Assembly: GCF_000262245.1 (NCBI RefSeq)
Contig: NZ_AJSX01000008.1
Span: 1 to 39,843 of the forward strand
Direction: 5' to 3'
Origin: Pasteurella bettyae CCUG 2042
Lineage (GTDB): Bacteria > Pseudomonadota > Gammaproteobacteria > Enterobacterales > Pasteurellaceae
DNA: 39,843 nt
The notes under the pieces were generated by a model that was not told where the DNA came from, searched no databases, and worked only from the letters and a program-made list of their open reading frames with translations. The translations under genes were made by a program, and so were the position numbers. Positions 7,860 through 16,264 of the stretch are shown here, in pieces. Within the stretch, counting starts at the first letter, position 1, and every line of letters begins with the position of its first letter.

Positions 7860-8459
7860 TTAACTGTTTTCTATTTTGTTATTTTCTTTCTCTTCTTTTT
7901 CTTCTTGGAAAGATAAATACTCTTCCAGTATATCAATGGCTTCTATACATCTTGCTTTGCGTTGATTGGTGATTTCAATTTGTCGTAAATAAATTCCTTT
8001 ATCTTGAGCAGTCGTACAAATCTCAAGGTTATCTTGTAATTCACTTACTTTTTCATTTAGCGCTTGTAATGCTTCATAATAGCGAACTAGACGTTCTCTT
8101 GGCGGTAATTGATTAATCTGTGCTTTTAATTTTTCACGTTTATTTTGCGTTGTTTTAGTTGCTGTTTTATTTGTTTGTAATTCCACAATATTCAGTGCAT
8201 CGGTAAGGGCTGTACATTGTGCAAGTAATTTTTCTGTGAAAAAACTAATTTGTTCAATTTGGTCATTATTTAGCTGTTTTATTTGATCTAATGTTTGTTG
8301 CAGTTGTGAGAAATAAAATGCCCCTTTCTCAAAATCTTCAGTAAATAAAGTGCGGTCAAATTTAGCATAAATTTTTTTATCAGCAGCATTTGAAAATTGT
8401 TTAGTTAGCGTAGTCACTTTTTCTTGTAACTTATCAATAAGTGCGGTGAGTTTTTGCAT
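7860..8459 (-). CDS. priC: Primosomal replication protein PriC
   Basis: A 199-residue, strongly helical cytoplasmic protein. It matches the PriC (primosomal replication N'') family by KFDRTLF near residue 35 and the long charged helices with LPPRERLVRYYEAL. PriC helps reload DnaB at stalled forks with gaps. The C-terminal Glu/Lys-rich tail is longer and more acidic than in the E. coli protein. Two exact uptake signals lie inside the gene: 8348-8356, read as Asp-Arg-Thr-Leu, and 8439-8447 near the start. It is last in the minus-strand series below the transporter but is separated from it by a hairpin. Confidence 0.85.
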   Translation of the reverse strand: MQKLTALIDKLQEKVTTLTKQFSNAADKKIYAKFDRTLFTEDFEKGAFYFSQLQQTLDQIKQLNNDQIEQISFFTEKLLAQCTALTDALNIVELQTNKTATKTTQNKREKLKAQINQLPPRERLVRYYEALQALNEKVSELQDNLEICTTAQDKGIYLRQIEITNQRKARCIEAIDILEEYLSFQEEKEEKENNKIENS

Positions 8460-8482
8460 AAAATTCCTAAAGCTAGATAAAC

Positions 8483-8509
8483 AAATCTCCCCGAAGTAGA
8501 GGAGATTTT
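8483..8509 (-). terminator. Hairpin after the transporter gene
   Basis: AAATCTCC (8483-8490) and GGAGATTT (8501-8508) form a perfect eight-pair stem between the transporter stop and the priC start. On the minus strand only a short T-rich stretch follows, so termination may be partial. Confidence 0.6.
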
Positions 8510-8516
8510 GAGATAA

Positions 8517-9890
8517 TTAAAGTATCATTGCGGCAATCCAACCAAACACTAATAATGGAATATTAAAGTGTAAGAATGTGGGTACAACAGAGTCCCAAAT
8601 ATGATCGTGTTTACCGTCCATATTTAGACCTGATGTTGGTCCTAGAGTGGAATCAGAAGCAGGTGATCCAGCATCTCCTAAGGCGGCTGAGACACCAACA
8701 ATTGAAATTGTTGCTAAAGGAGAGAAACCTAGGGTTAAGCAAAGCGGTACATAAATTGAAGTAATAATTGGTACAGTAGAGAATGATGAACCAATTCCCA
8801 TGGTAATTAATAAGCCTACTAATAACATTAAGAAAGCAGCAATACCTTTACTTTCAATGCCTTGGCTGAAAGTTTGTACTAAATCATTGACACCTTGTGT
8901 GGCATTAATTACGTTAGCAAAGCCCGATGCCGCAATCATAACAAATCCAATCATTGCCATTAAACGCAAGCCTTGTTGGAAAATATCATTGCTTTCTTTT
9001 AAGCGGAATACGCCACAGATACCAAAAATAATTAAACCAGCAAGCCCACCAATAATAGTTGAACTTGTGAAAAGTTGTAAACCGAAGGTGACTACAACAG
9101 CAATAATACTGCTAGTGATATGGAATGGTTTAATATTTGCAATATGTTGCTCGATTTCTGCTGTTGTTGGTTCAGCAACATTAATGATGTATTCTCTGGG
9201 TTTACGATAACTGACAAAAACAGCAAATAATAAACCAAGAATCATTCCGCAAACGGGAATTAACATGGACATTGAAACTTCAGCGACTGAAGTTTGTAAA
9301 CCTAATTTTTCACCCACTGTATTAATGTTTTTTACTAATACACTTTCAATAAAGATTTTACCGAATCCAACAGGTAATAACATATAGGTTGCAGTTAAGC
9401 CGAAAGTTAACACACAAGCTACCGCACGGCGGTCAATATGTAATTTATTGAGAATAGAGAGTAGTGGAGGAATCACAATTGGAATAAACGCAATATGTAC
9501 TGGGATTAAGTTTTGTGATGAAATAGCAAATAATACAAGAACACCAAGAATGAGATATTTAAATCCAGCCATTGATTTACCACTTGGTGCTTTACCTAGA
9601 CGTTTAATAATTTTATAAGCTAATAAATCAGTAATTCCAGATTTAGAAATAGCCACTGCGAAAGCACCAAGAATTGCATAGTTCATTGCCACTTCTGCAC
9701 CACCACCGAGGCCTTCGGTAAAGGTTTTTATGGTGTCACTCATACTTAGAACAGCAATATTTTCTCCACCTAAGTGTGTTGAGAAACCTGCCACAAGCGC
9801 TGAAATAACAAGGGCAATTACCACATTAATGCGTAATAAACTGAGCGCTAATAAAACAATGATAGAGAGTACCACTGGATTAGTTAACAT
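8517..9890 (-). CDS. YuiF-type (COG2056) Na+/H+ antiporter-family transporter
   Basis: A 457-residue inner-membrane protein with about 11-12 hydrophobic segments. It matches the NhaC-like COG2056 family, whose Bacillus member YuiF is a predicted histidine transporter. Family features include the N-terminal repeat with GGGAEVAMNYAILGAFAVAI, NLIPVHIAFIPIVIPPLL, and the C-terminal block SAALGDAGSPASDSTLGPTSGL. The substrate in Pasteurellaceae is unknown to me; histidine or Na+/H+ exchange are both guesses. It lies downstream of rnt and gloA on the same strand, an arrangement I recall from H. influenzae. Confidence 0.82.
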   Translation of the reverse strand: MLTNPVVLSIIVLLALSLLRINVVIALVISALVAGFSTHLGGENIAVLSMSDTIKTFTEGLGGGAEVAMNYAILGAFAVAISKSGITDLLAYKIIKRLGKAPSGKSMAGFKYLILGVLVLFAISSQNLIPVHIAFIPIVIPPLLSILNKLHIDRRAVACVLTFGLTATYMLLPVGFGKIFIESVLVKNINTVGEKLGLQTSVAEVSMSMLIPVCGMILGLLFAVFVSYRKPREYIINVAEPTTAEIEQHIANIKPFHITSSIIAVVVTFGLQLFTSSTIIGGLAGLIIFGICGVFRLKESNDIFQQGLRLMAMIGFVMIAASGFANVINATQGVNDLVQTFSQGIESKGIAAFLMLLVGLLITMGIGSSFSTVPIITSIYVPLCLTLGFSPLATISIVGVSAALGDAGSPASDSTLGPTSGLNMDGKHDHIWDSVVPTFLHFNIPLLVFGWIAAMIL

Positions 9891-9941
9891 TGTATTGGTC
9901 CTTTTGGTTAGATAAAAATTTTAAAAAAAACAACCGCACTT

Positions 9942-10625
9942 TTAATTTGCTGAATCATCAGATTGTACAATATGTGGAAAACCACCTAAATGTTTTAAAT
10001 GATTTACCATGTAGCAAAATAATTCTGCCGTGCGTTCCGTATCATATAAGGCGGAATGAGCCTGTTTACCATCAAATGTAATTTTAGCCACTTTGCAGGC
10101 TTTCACTAAAACTGTTTGTCCGAGCATAAAGCCACTTAAAGTTGCGGTATCAAACATGCCAAATGGATGAAATGGATTACGCTTCACACCACAACGTTCA
10201 GCCGCCGCCATGACAAAACTTTGATCAAAAGTTGCATTATGAGCTACGATAATAGAACGTTGACAACCATTGTCTTTCTGACCACGACGAACCATTTGGA
10301 AAAGACCTGTAATTGCATCAGTTTCTGAAATAGCACCACGTAATGGATTGTGAATATCAATACCATTAAATTTTAATGAGTCAGGGTTAATATTTGCACC
10401 TTCAAAGGGTTCAATATGCGCATGATATTTTTGATCAGGCACAAGCCACCCATTTTCATCCATTTTAACGGTGATTGCTGCTAGTTCTAATAATGCATCT
10501 TGTTTGGCATTAAAACCAGCGGTTTCTACATCAATAATTACAGGATAATAACCACGAAAACGATTTTTAAGTAAATTGTAATTAGTTGTTTCGTTTTCTG
10601 TTGTTTCTGTATGAAGTTCTGTCAC
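9942..10625 (-). CDS. rnt: Ribonuclease T
   Basis: A DEDDh 3'-5' exoribonuclease that trims the CCA end of tRNA and matures 5S, 23S and other stable RNAs. Active-site motifs: [11 protein letters not shown] (Asp32, Glu34), [10 protein letters not shown] and [11 protein letters not shown] chose the GTG at 10625 because AGGA lies about eight bases upstream and the extra 17 residues from an ATG at 10676 are hydrophobic and unlike the family. That gives 227 residues, slightly longer than E. coli RNase T because of a polar N-terminal extension. An exact USS abuts the stop codon (9933-9941). Confidence 0.93.
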   Translation of the reverse strand: MTELHTETTENETTNYNLLKNRFRGYYPVIIDVETAGFNAKQDALLELAAITVKMDENGWLVPDQKYHAHIEPFEGANINPDSLKFNGIDIHNPLRGAISETDAITGLFQMVRRGQKDNGCQRSIIVAHNATFDQSFVMAAAERCGVKRNPFHPFGMFDTATLSGFMLGQTVLVKACKVAKITFDGKQAHSALYDTERTAELFCYMVNHLKHLGGFPHIVQSDDSAN

Positions 10626-10715
10626 GATAATAATCCTAATTAAAATAAAGGAGGTACGAGTAAAGCAATAGTACAATAAAAAATGAAAAAATAGGTCGAA
10701 CTTTACAGATGAGAA

Positions 10716-11120
10716 TTAACCCAATGCTGATTTAGCACTTTTATTTTCGATAAATTCAATTTTGTAACCATCTGGATCTTCTGCAAATGCGATAACTGTT
10801 GTGCCACCTTTTACCGGACCAGGTTCACGGGTGATTTTTCCACCTTGCGCACGAATGGCTTCACAAGTGGCATAAATATCATCAGTGCCAATAGCTAAAT
10901 GACCAAAGGCATTGCCTAATTCATATTCGGTGACTCCCCAGTTATAAGTCAGTTCAATCACTGAGGTTTTATCTTCATCATCATAACCGACAAAGGCTAA
11001 GGAATATTGATATTCAGGATTTTCACTAGTGCGTAACAATTTCATACCCAAAACTTCTGTGTAAAATTGAATTGAACGCTCTAAATTTCCCACACGTAAC
11101 ATTGTATGTAAAAGACGCAT
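10716..11120 (-). CDS. gloA: Lactoylglutathione lyase (glyoxalase I)
   Basis: Converts the methylglyoxal-glutathione hemithioacetal to S-lactoylglutathione. The 134-residue protein has the Ni-type short form and all expected metal ligands: His5 ([10 protein letters not shown]), Glu in [10 protein letters not shown], His in [10 protein letters not shown] and Glu in YKIEFIE. AGGAGA precedes the ATG by five bases. It is transcribed divergently from the GlpT-type gene. The gap between them holds a CRP-like site. Confidence 0.96.
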   Translation of the reverse strand: MRLLHTMLRVGNLERSIQFYTEVLGMKLLRTSENPEYQYSLAFVGYDDEDKTSVIELTYNWGVTEYELGNAFGHLAIGTDDIYATCEAIRAQGGKITREPGPVKGGTTVIAFAEDPDGYKIEFIENKSAKSALG

Positions 11121-11199
11121 CTTTCTCTCCTAAAATAAATGCATAAAAATTATCAAAAGTAAAGTTAATTATGCCATAAAATCACTTAGATAAGAAGAG

Positions 11200-11215
11200 T
11201 GTGAATCTGATCGCA
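11200..11215 (+). promoter_or_regulatory. CRP-like site upstream of glpT
   Basis: TGTGA, six bases, TCGCA. The left half matches the CRP consensus exactly. The right half is TGCGA on the other strand, the variant seen in Sxy-dependent CRP-S sites of this family. It is centred about 60 bases before the predicted glpT start site. Inference from pattern only. Confidence 0.45.
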
Positions 11216-11232
11216 AAATTGAATAGTGAAGC

Positions 11233-11261
11233 TTGAGTATATACCTATAAATAGGTATATG
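11233..11261 (+). promoter_or_regulatory. glpT promoter overlapped by a perfect palindrome
   Basis: TTGAGT (11233-11238) and TATATG (11256-11261) are 17 bases apart. A perfect inverted repeat, ATATACCTAT / two bases / ATAGGTATAT (11239-11260), fills the spacer and the -10, as an operator would. It does not look like the E. coli GlpR operator. The start codon is 39 bases further on. Confidence 0.55.
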
Positions 11262-11299
11262 TAAAAATAAGTTTATAAACAAATCAAGGAGTAATATAC

Positions 11300-12628
11300 A
11301 TGTTTAGATTCTTAAAAGCCTCTCCCCCAATTCCTCGTCTTGAAGCCTCACAAATTGATAATGAATATAAAAAATTACGTTGGCAAGTTTTTTTTGGTGT
11401 ATTTATTGGATATGCTGCTTATTATCTTATTCGTAAGAATTTTTCTTTGGCAATTCCTTATTTAATTGATGAATATGGCTATACCAAGGCTGATCTTGGT
11501 ACAGTTGGTGTGGCACTTTCTCTTGCCTATGGATTTAGTAAATTTATCATGGGTAATGTTTCAGACCGTTCAAACCCAAAATATTTTATTACTATCGGCT
11601 TGCTAGGATCTGCCTTAGTGAGCTTAATTTTTGGTTTAGTACCTGGTGTGTTGGCATCTATACCATTTATGGTGGTATTAGGGGCATTGAATGGTTGGTT
11701 TCAAGGCATGGGCTATCCTCCTGGCGCAAAAACTATGACCAACTGGTTCAGTAAGTCCGAACGTGGTGCTTGGTGGAGCTGGTGGAATGTTTCCCATAAA
11801 CTTGGAGGCGGTTTAATTGGACCATTAGCTTTATTAGGATTAGCGATTTTTGGTACTTGGCAATCTCTTTTTTATTTACCAGCATTAATTGCTATTATTT
11901 TAGCACTTATCATGTTTTTCTTAATGCGAGATACCCCTGAATCAGAAGGACTGCCTCCTGTTGATGAATGGAAAGGTGAAGCGGTTATTGAACAAGTGGA
12001 ATCCGCACATACTTTGTCATCTATGGATATTTTCAAAAAATATATTGTGCATAATAAATTCTTATGGGCAATTGCAATGGCAAATGTGTTTGTGTATTTC
12101 ATTCGTTATGGAATTATTGATTGGGCACCTACTTACTTAAAAGAAGTGAAGCATTTTACAGTAGATAAGCAAAGTTGGGCATATTTCCTTTATGAGTATG
12201 CTGGTATTTTTGGAATGTTAGCAAGTGGTTATTTAAGTGACAAGGTGTTTAAAGGACATCGTGCGCCACCTATGTTGCTGTTCTTAACTGGTGTATTAAT
12301 TGCTATTTTTGTATATTGGAAAAATCCAGCAGGTAATCCTTTAGTAGATAATATCTGTTTAGTTGCAATTGGTTTCTTAATTTATGGACCAGTGATGATG
12401 ATTGGTTTACAAGCCGCAGATTTAGTTCCACGAGTGGCAACAGGTACTGCAACAGGTTTAACAGGATTATTTGGTTATTTACTTGGCTCAGCATCAGCAG
12501 GTTGGGTAATGGGAAAACTAGTTGATTTATATGGTTGGGATGGCGGCTTCTACGCACTTATTATAGCAAGTGTGTTAGGTTTCTTATTTATTGCTTACAC
12601 ATTATTCTATAAGCCAACTCAAGCCTAA
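11300..12628 (+). CDS. glpT: GlpT-type glycerol-3-phosphate transporter
   Basis: A 442-residue organophosphate:phosphate antiporter of the major facilitator superfamily with 12 membrane segments. Residues matching the E. coli GlpT substrate site are visible: the Arg in YYLIRKNF, the His in WNVSHKLGGG, and the Arg in FVYFIRYGIIDW. The sequence is closer to GlpT than to UhpT or PgtP, but the N-terminal half diverges enough that another organophosphate is possible. AAGGAG precedes the ATG. It stands alone, without glpQ or other glp genes nearby, and is convergent with znuD. Confidence 0.82.
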   Translation: MFRFLKASPPIPRLEASQIDNEYKKLRWQVFFGVFIGYAAYYLIRKNFSLAIPYLIDEYGYTKADLGTVGVALSLAYGFSKFIMGNVSDRSNPKYFITIGLLGSALVSLIFGLVPGVLASIPFMVVLGALNGWFQGMGYPPGAKTMTNWFSKSERGAWWSWWNVSHKLGGGLIGPLALLGLAIFGTWQSLFYLPALIAIILALIMFFLMRDTPESEGLPPVDEWKGEAVIEQVESAHTLSSMDIFKKYIVHNKFLWAIAMANVFVYFIRYGIIDWAPTYLKEVKHFTVDKQSWAYFLYEYAGIFGMLASGYLSDKVFKGHRAPPMLLFLTGVLIAIFVYWKNPAGNPLVDNICLVAIGFLIYGPVMMIGLQAADLVPRVATGTATGLTGLFGYLLGSASAGWVMGKLVDLYGWDGGFYALIIASVLGFLFIAYTLFYKPTQA

Positions 12629-12643
12629 ATTTTTTATAAATAA

Positions 12644-12714
12644 ACCGCACTTTGATCTGCACCTTAACCAGTTGGTTTAAGTCTCCAACTTTTAAAGTGC
12701 AGATCATTGTTTTT
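12644..12714 (+). terminator. Complex terminator after glpT, starting with a USS
   Basis: GATCTGCAC (12654-12662) pairs with GTGCAGATC (12697-12705). An inner stem AGTTGG/CCAACT (12670-12675, 12685-12690) lies inside, and a T run follows. An exact uptake signal (12644-12652) overlaps the left edge. The znuD stop lies 17 bases beyond. Confidence 0.75.
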
Positions 12715-12730
12715 CTAAGACGTTGACTAA

Positions 12731-15031
12731 TTAGAAACTCAAATTCACACCAAGCATTGCATTTCTACCCATTTGCGGAATATGTGGTAAGTAGGAAGCG
12801 TGTTGGTACATCTTTTGATTTAGCAAGTTATCTACCTTTAAGAAAACTTGATATTCCATTTGGTTTAGGTGATTGCTATAAGTCACCCCTAGATTCACTT
12901 GGTGATAGCCTGGTGTTCGTTTTTCATATTTCGACAGTTTATTTTGAGCAAACACGCGGTAATATTCCAACATTCCTGACCAATTTTGGTTGAAATCAGC
13001 ATTAAATCTTGTACCTAAACGCAGTGGCGGAACACGAGGGGCAGAAATGTCAGGTTGTTTTTCCCAACGAGATACTTGTCCTCGTTGTGGTCCGAAAATA
13101 TAGTAACCCATTGCCATATCTGGTAAATCCACTAATTTTCCACGTACATAATCACCAAATACGGCGAGGCGATAGCGTGGAGTAAATAAATAGCCGATTT
13201 CACCTTCTATACCGCTAAAACGAGCTTTTGCTTGGTAGTAACGATTTACTTTAAGATTATATTCATCGGTCATTGATTTTGGACCACGGTTATCGTTGAG
13301 GGTAAACGGATAAATATAGTTACCGTAACGTGTGTGGTAAACATTGAATTTATAATCCCATTTATCACCGACATAAGCTAACGAAAGTTCAATTTGGTTA
13401 GAACGTTCTTTTTTCAGATTTTTATTACCCGCCTCAAAGGCATTCATTGCAATATGCTTGCCGTGAGCGTAAAGCTCTTGAGCATTTGGCAAACGTTCTT
13501 GATGTGCCATATTTAAGGTCAATTTATGATTTGGTGCGAAATACCAATGGGTTGCAAAGCTATAGGAGTAGCCTTTGTCTTTATGCGGATCAAGATTTGG
13601 CATTGGTGTATTAAAGTATAACCAGCGGTCAATCAATTCCACATCATAATCCATTGAGATTTTTTGGCGTTCTGCACGTCCGCTAAGTTCAAAAGCTAAG
13701 TCTCCTAAATTCCAACGTTCAATCGCAAATAGGCTTAGCTGCTTGGTTTTCGGATTATTCAAAAGCTGCTGTTTATTCACTGCTCGTGATTCCTCTAATG
13801 CTAAAGCACTGGTGAGCTGGCTGGTATATTGCAAACCAATTGCTCCTTTTAAGCCTTTCCACTCCTTATGTACTAATTCAAAACGTAGGTTTTTGCCTTT
13901 GTTTTTGAAGTAGTTTTCCACTCTGTTACCATCTTTCTCATCGTGGTAATAATCTACATAATTGGCGGACACTTTAAAAGACTCAAATCCTTTGAATGGA
14001 TTTCGCAATTCGCCATCAAAATCATATCGCTTACTGTGTAATTTGATCCAAGGTTTGCCATGAACATGTTCTTCTAAGCCAGTTGATGAGGCTCCTGGAA
14101 TGTGAGTATGTAGCAAACGCAAGCCTGGGTTATTGTAATCAATATCACTTTCTTCAGCCAAATGAGGGTAGAAACGCAAATAGCCTTTTTCAAACATTAC
14201 CGATTGACGAATAATGCTGATGGTGTGGTGCTCATATTTGTGTGTATGTCCGATCAAACCATAGTGATCTCGGCGATCAGTGTACGCCATGCCAATATGT
14301 CCTCGCTCGCCAATCCAAGAAAGCCCGATCGTGCCTGTTTGTGATTGTACATCACTGTCTGGTACTCGGTGATAAGGCTTGCCCTCAATGGTGAAATGAG
14401 GTGCATAATATTCAGATGCCTTGTTGTACAGACCTTGTACATGTAACGCAAGATTTGGGGTTAAGGCAAAAGTTGAGCCAAGATAGGTTAAACGTTCTTT
14501 GCTCGCTGAGCCAAAACGTATACCCGCTTGCCCTTCATAACCTTTCTCAGGAATTGTTGTTGGGATTTTTTCGTCTACCACATTAATTACACCAGCCGTA
14601 TTGCCAGCACTATATAACAGGGTTGTTGGGCCACGCAAAATCTCAATGCGTTTAGCCAACAAAGCATCAACCGTCACAGCGTGATCGGGTGACATTCCCG
14701 ACATATCTAGGTTCTCACCGTTATTTTGTAAAATTTTTGCGCGTTTACTTTCTTGTCCTCGGATAATAGGTGTACTCGCTCCACCACCAAATTGACTAGA
14801 ATGAATCCCTAACTCTCCAGAAAGGGCATTACCTAAGGTTGCACCACGTTGCTTGAGCGTTTTTTCCTCAACTATTGCCTCATTGCTGTTTAGTTCATTA
14901 CCGACTAATTTCCCCTTGGTTGATGGCAAACTTCCATCAATCTGAATTTCCTCCAATACGATTTCACTCGCATAGCTCATTCCGCTCATTGCAATTAACG
15001 CTGCAACGGCAAGATTATTTTTATTAAACAT
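12731..15031 (-). CDS. znuD: ZnuD-type TonB-dependent zinc receptor
   Basis: A 766-residue outer-membrane receptor. Order: signal peptide (about 1-21), TonB box EIVLEEIQI (23-31), plug domain (to about 155, with RGQESKRAKIL and RGPTTLLYSAGNTAGVINV), then a beta barrel ending in an aromatic Phe. It tracks Neisseria meningitidis ZnuD closely, including QERLPNAQELYAHGKH and the late YYRVFAQNKLSKYEKRTPGYH. His-rich loops at about 262-269 (HTHKYEHH), 308-310 and 322-332 fit zinc capture. Haem is an alternative ligand suggested for the family. I could not identify a Zur box. Two AGATATA repeats lie upstream. Confidence 0.88.
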   Translation of the reverse strand: MFNKNNLAVAALIAMSGMSYASEIVLEEIQIDGSLPSTKGKLVGNELNSNEAIVEEKTLKQRGATLGNALSGELGIHSSQFGGGASTPIIRGQESKRAKILQNNGENLDMSGMSPDHAVTVDALLAKRIEILRGPTTLLYSAGNTAGVINVVDEKIPTTIPEKGYEGQAGIRFGSASKERLTYLGSTFALTPNLALHVQGLYNKASEYYAPHFTIEGKPYHRVPDSDVQSQTGTIGLSWIGERGHIGMAYTDRRDHYGLIGHTHKYEHHTISIIRQSVMFEKGYLRFYPHLAEESDIDYNNPGLRLLHTHIPGASSTGLEEHVHGKPWIKLHSKRYDFDGELRNPFKGFESFKVSANYVDYYHDEKDGNRVENYFKNKGKNLRFELVHKEWKGLKGAIGLQYTSQLTSALALEESRAVNKQQLLNNPKTKQLSLFAIERWNLGDLAFELSGRAERQKISMDYDVELIDRWLYFNTPMPNLDPHKDKGYSYSFATHWYFAPNHKLTLNMAHQERLPNAQELYAHGKHIAMNAFEAGNKNLKKERSNQIELSLAYVGDKWDYKFNVYHTRYGNYIYPFTLNDNRGPKSMTDEYNLKVNRYYQAKARFSGIEGEIGYLFTPRYRLAVFGDYVRGKLVDLPDMAMGYYIFGPQRGQVSRWEKQPDISAPRVPPLRLGTRFNADFNQNWSGMLEYYRVFAQNKLSKYEKRTPGYHQVNLGVTYSNHLNQMEYQVFLKVDNLLNQKMYQHASYLPHIPQMGRNAMLGVNLSF

Positions 15032-15100
15032 TCTTCAAACCTAAAAAAGCATAAATAAATAATAGGGAAGGCAATTTACAGAGATTTGAAAGAAATTGCA

Positions 15101-15128
15101 AGATATACATAATAATTTTATAGATATA
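15101..15128 (-). promoter_or_regulatory. AGATATA direct repeats upstream of znuD
   Basis: AGATATA occurs at 15101-15107 and 15122-15128, 21 bp apart (two helical turns), about 70-100 bases before the znuD start. This could be a regulator site or chance in AT-rich DNA. Confidence 0.25.
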
Positions 15129-15179
15129 TTGTAAGTGGTCATTTTTTTGGAAAATTTGCGATTGGTAGAATAGCATTAT

Positions 15180-15221
15180 AAAAAAAATCCGCACCTTATT
15201 AATTAAGATACGGATTTTTAT
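15180..15221. terminator. Terminator of the three-lipoprotein operon
   Basis: AAAAATCCG...CGGATTTTT, extended inward by CTTA/TAAG with mismatches, followed on the minus strand by T-rich sequence. It lies 15 bases past the last stop of the operon. The left arm reads tCCGCACcTT, a degenerate uptake signal. Confidence 0.75.
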
Positions 15222-15235
15222 CGTTACTTTAAATA

Positions 15236-15892
15236 TTATTTGCTATCGGGCTTATTGTAACTAGGGTGGCGAGGGCCAACTAATAATCCACCATTTTTCC
15301 CTAAATGCACTAAGTTACTCATTGCTCCAGCTGAGATTTCATAGCCTTTATCTTTTGATGTATCAATTACCTGACTTACTACTGCTTTAACTAGTGCAAC
15401 TAATGCTCCATCATTACTATTTTTAGAACCTTGGCTATAGGATCCCGTTCCTTCCCATAAGACTTTGCTGGTTTTTAGGTCCACAAGTTGTCCTTCAAGA
15501 GAAACTGTAGTTACGCTATCAAACACTTTATAACTTGTCCCATACTCATTCACATTTAAATACAAAATGCTATCGGCACCAAAAATATCGCGAATTTTTT
15601 TATGACTTGCACTGCGAATCGCTGCACCATCAACTAAACCATTTTGCTTGAAGGTTTCATCTACAAGAGCTACTGGGTAAACATAGTAACCTTTTTCTGC
15701 GAGTTGATAGGATGCTCTAGCCAATACACTTGTATCCGCTTTTGCATCTACAGAATTGTTGACAGGCATGACGACTAAGATAGATTTTGGTTTACTTTCT
15801 TTTAATGCGGTGTAGTCATATTGTGGTGCAGGTTTAGTCGCACAACCTGCAAGTAAGATAGCACTAGCCAAACCTATTAATACTTTTTTCAT
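15236..15892 (-). CDS. DUF799/GNA1162-family lipoprotein
   Basis: A 218-residue predicted outer-membrane lipoprotein: signal peptide with lipobox LAGC, lipidated Cys17, Ala at +2. The body matches the DUF799 family, whose Neisseria member GNA1162 is a surface antigen. I recall its structure as resembling the TolB N-terminal/CsgG-type fold. Recognisable stretches are KPKSILVVMPVNNSVD and VSLEGQLVDLKTSKVLWEG. It is last in a tight three-gene operon, 12 bases after the DUF4810 gene, with AGAGGA as ribosome-binding site. The molecular role is unknown. Confidence 0.85.
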   Translation of the reverse strand: MKKVLIGLASAILLAGCATKPAPQYDYTALKESKPKSILVVMPVNNSVDAKADTSVLARASYQLAEKGYYVYPVALVDETFKQNGLVDGAAIRSASHKKIRDIFGADSILYLNVNEYGTSYKVFDSVTTVSLEGQLVDLKTSKVLWEGTGSYSQGSKNSNDGALVALVKAVVSQVIDTSKDKGYEISAGAMSNLVHLGKNGGLLVGPRHPSYNKPDSK

Positions 15893-15904
15893 TGCGGTGT
15901 CCTC

Positions 15905-16255
15905 TTACTTTTTACGTTGTAAAAATTGCATAAAAGTAGTGCTTTCAGGATAAAGAGCTTGTTCCTGTTGGAATGCTGCTTTTGCCTCAGCTCTTTTTCC
16001 CTGTTTCAGCAACGCTAAGCCCAAATGTCCATATACTCCAGGAGCAACTGGCTTACTGCTTTGTTTAGCTTGAGAAATAATTTGATTTAATGAATCTTCT
16101 TGTTTGGCAAAATCACCTGTTTCATTATAGTGAGCATAGACGACATCAGAATAATTTCCCCAATAATAGAGATCGGTATTCTCTTTTTTACTTCCACAAG
16201 CGGCAAGTAAGGCGAACGTTACTCCCATACTTAGTACTTTTAATGTTTTTATCAT
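15905..16255 (-). CDS. DUF4810 TPR-like lipoprotein
   Basis: A 116-residue lipoprotein with lipobox LAAC (Cys20) and Gly at +2, so probably sorted to the outer membrane. The mature part begins with DLYYWGNYSDVVYAHYNETG, typical of DUF4810. It then shows a TPR-like helical pair with YGHLGLALLKQGKRAEAKAAF. DUF4810 genes are usually found between csgG-like and DUF799 genes, as here. Nine bases separate it from the csgG-like stop, with GAGG ahead of the ATG. It probably acts as an assembly or scaffold factor for its neighbours (inference). Confidence 0.82.
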   Translation of the reverse strand: MIKTLKVLSMGVTFALLAACGSKKENTDLYYWGNYSDVVYAHYNETGDFAKQEDSLNQIISQAKQSSKPVAPGVYGHLGLALLKQGKRAEAKAAFQQEQALYPESTTFMQFLQRKK

Positions 16256-16264
16256 CGTAAACCT

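Noticed and set aside
10626-10676. An ATG start for RNase T at 10676
   Set aside because: The added residues are hydrophobic and non-family, and no ribosome-binding site is seen; the GTG at 10625 has one.
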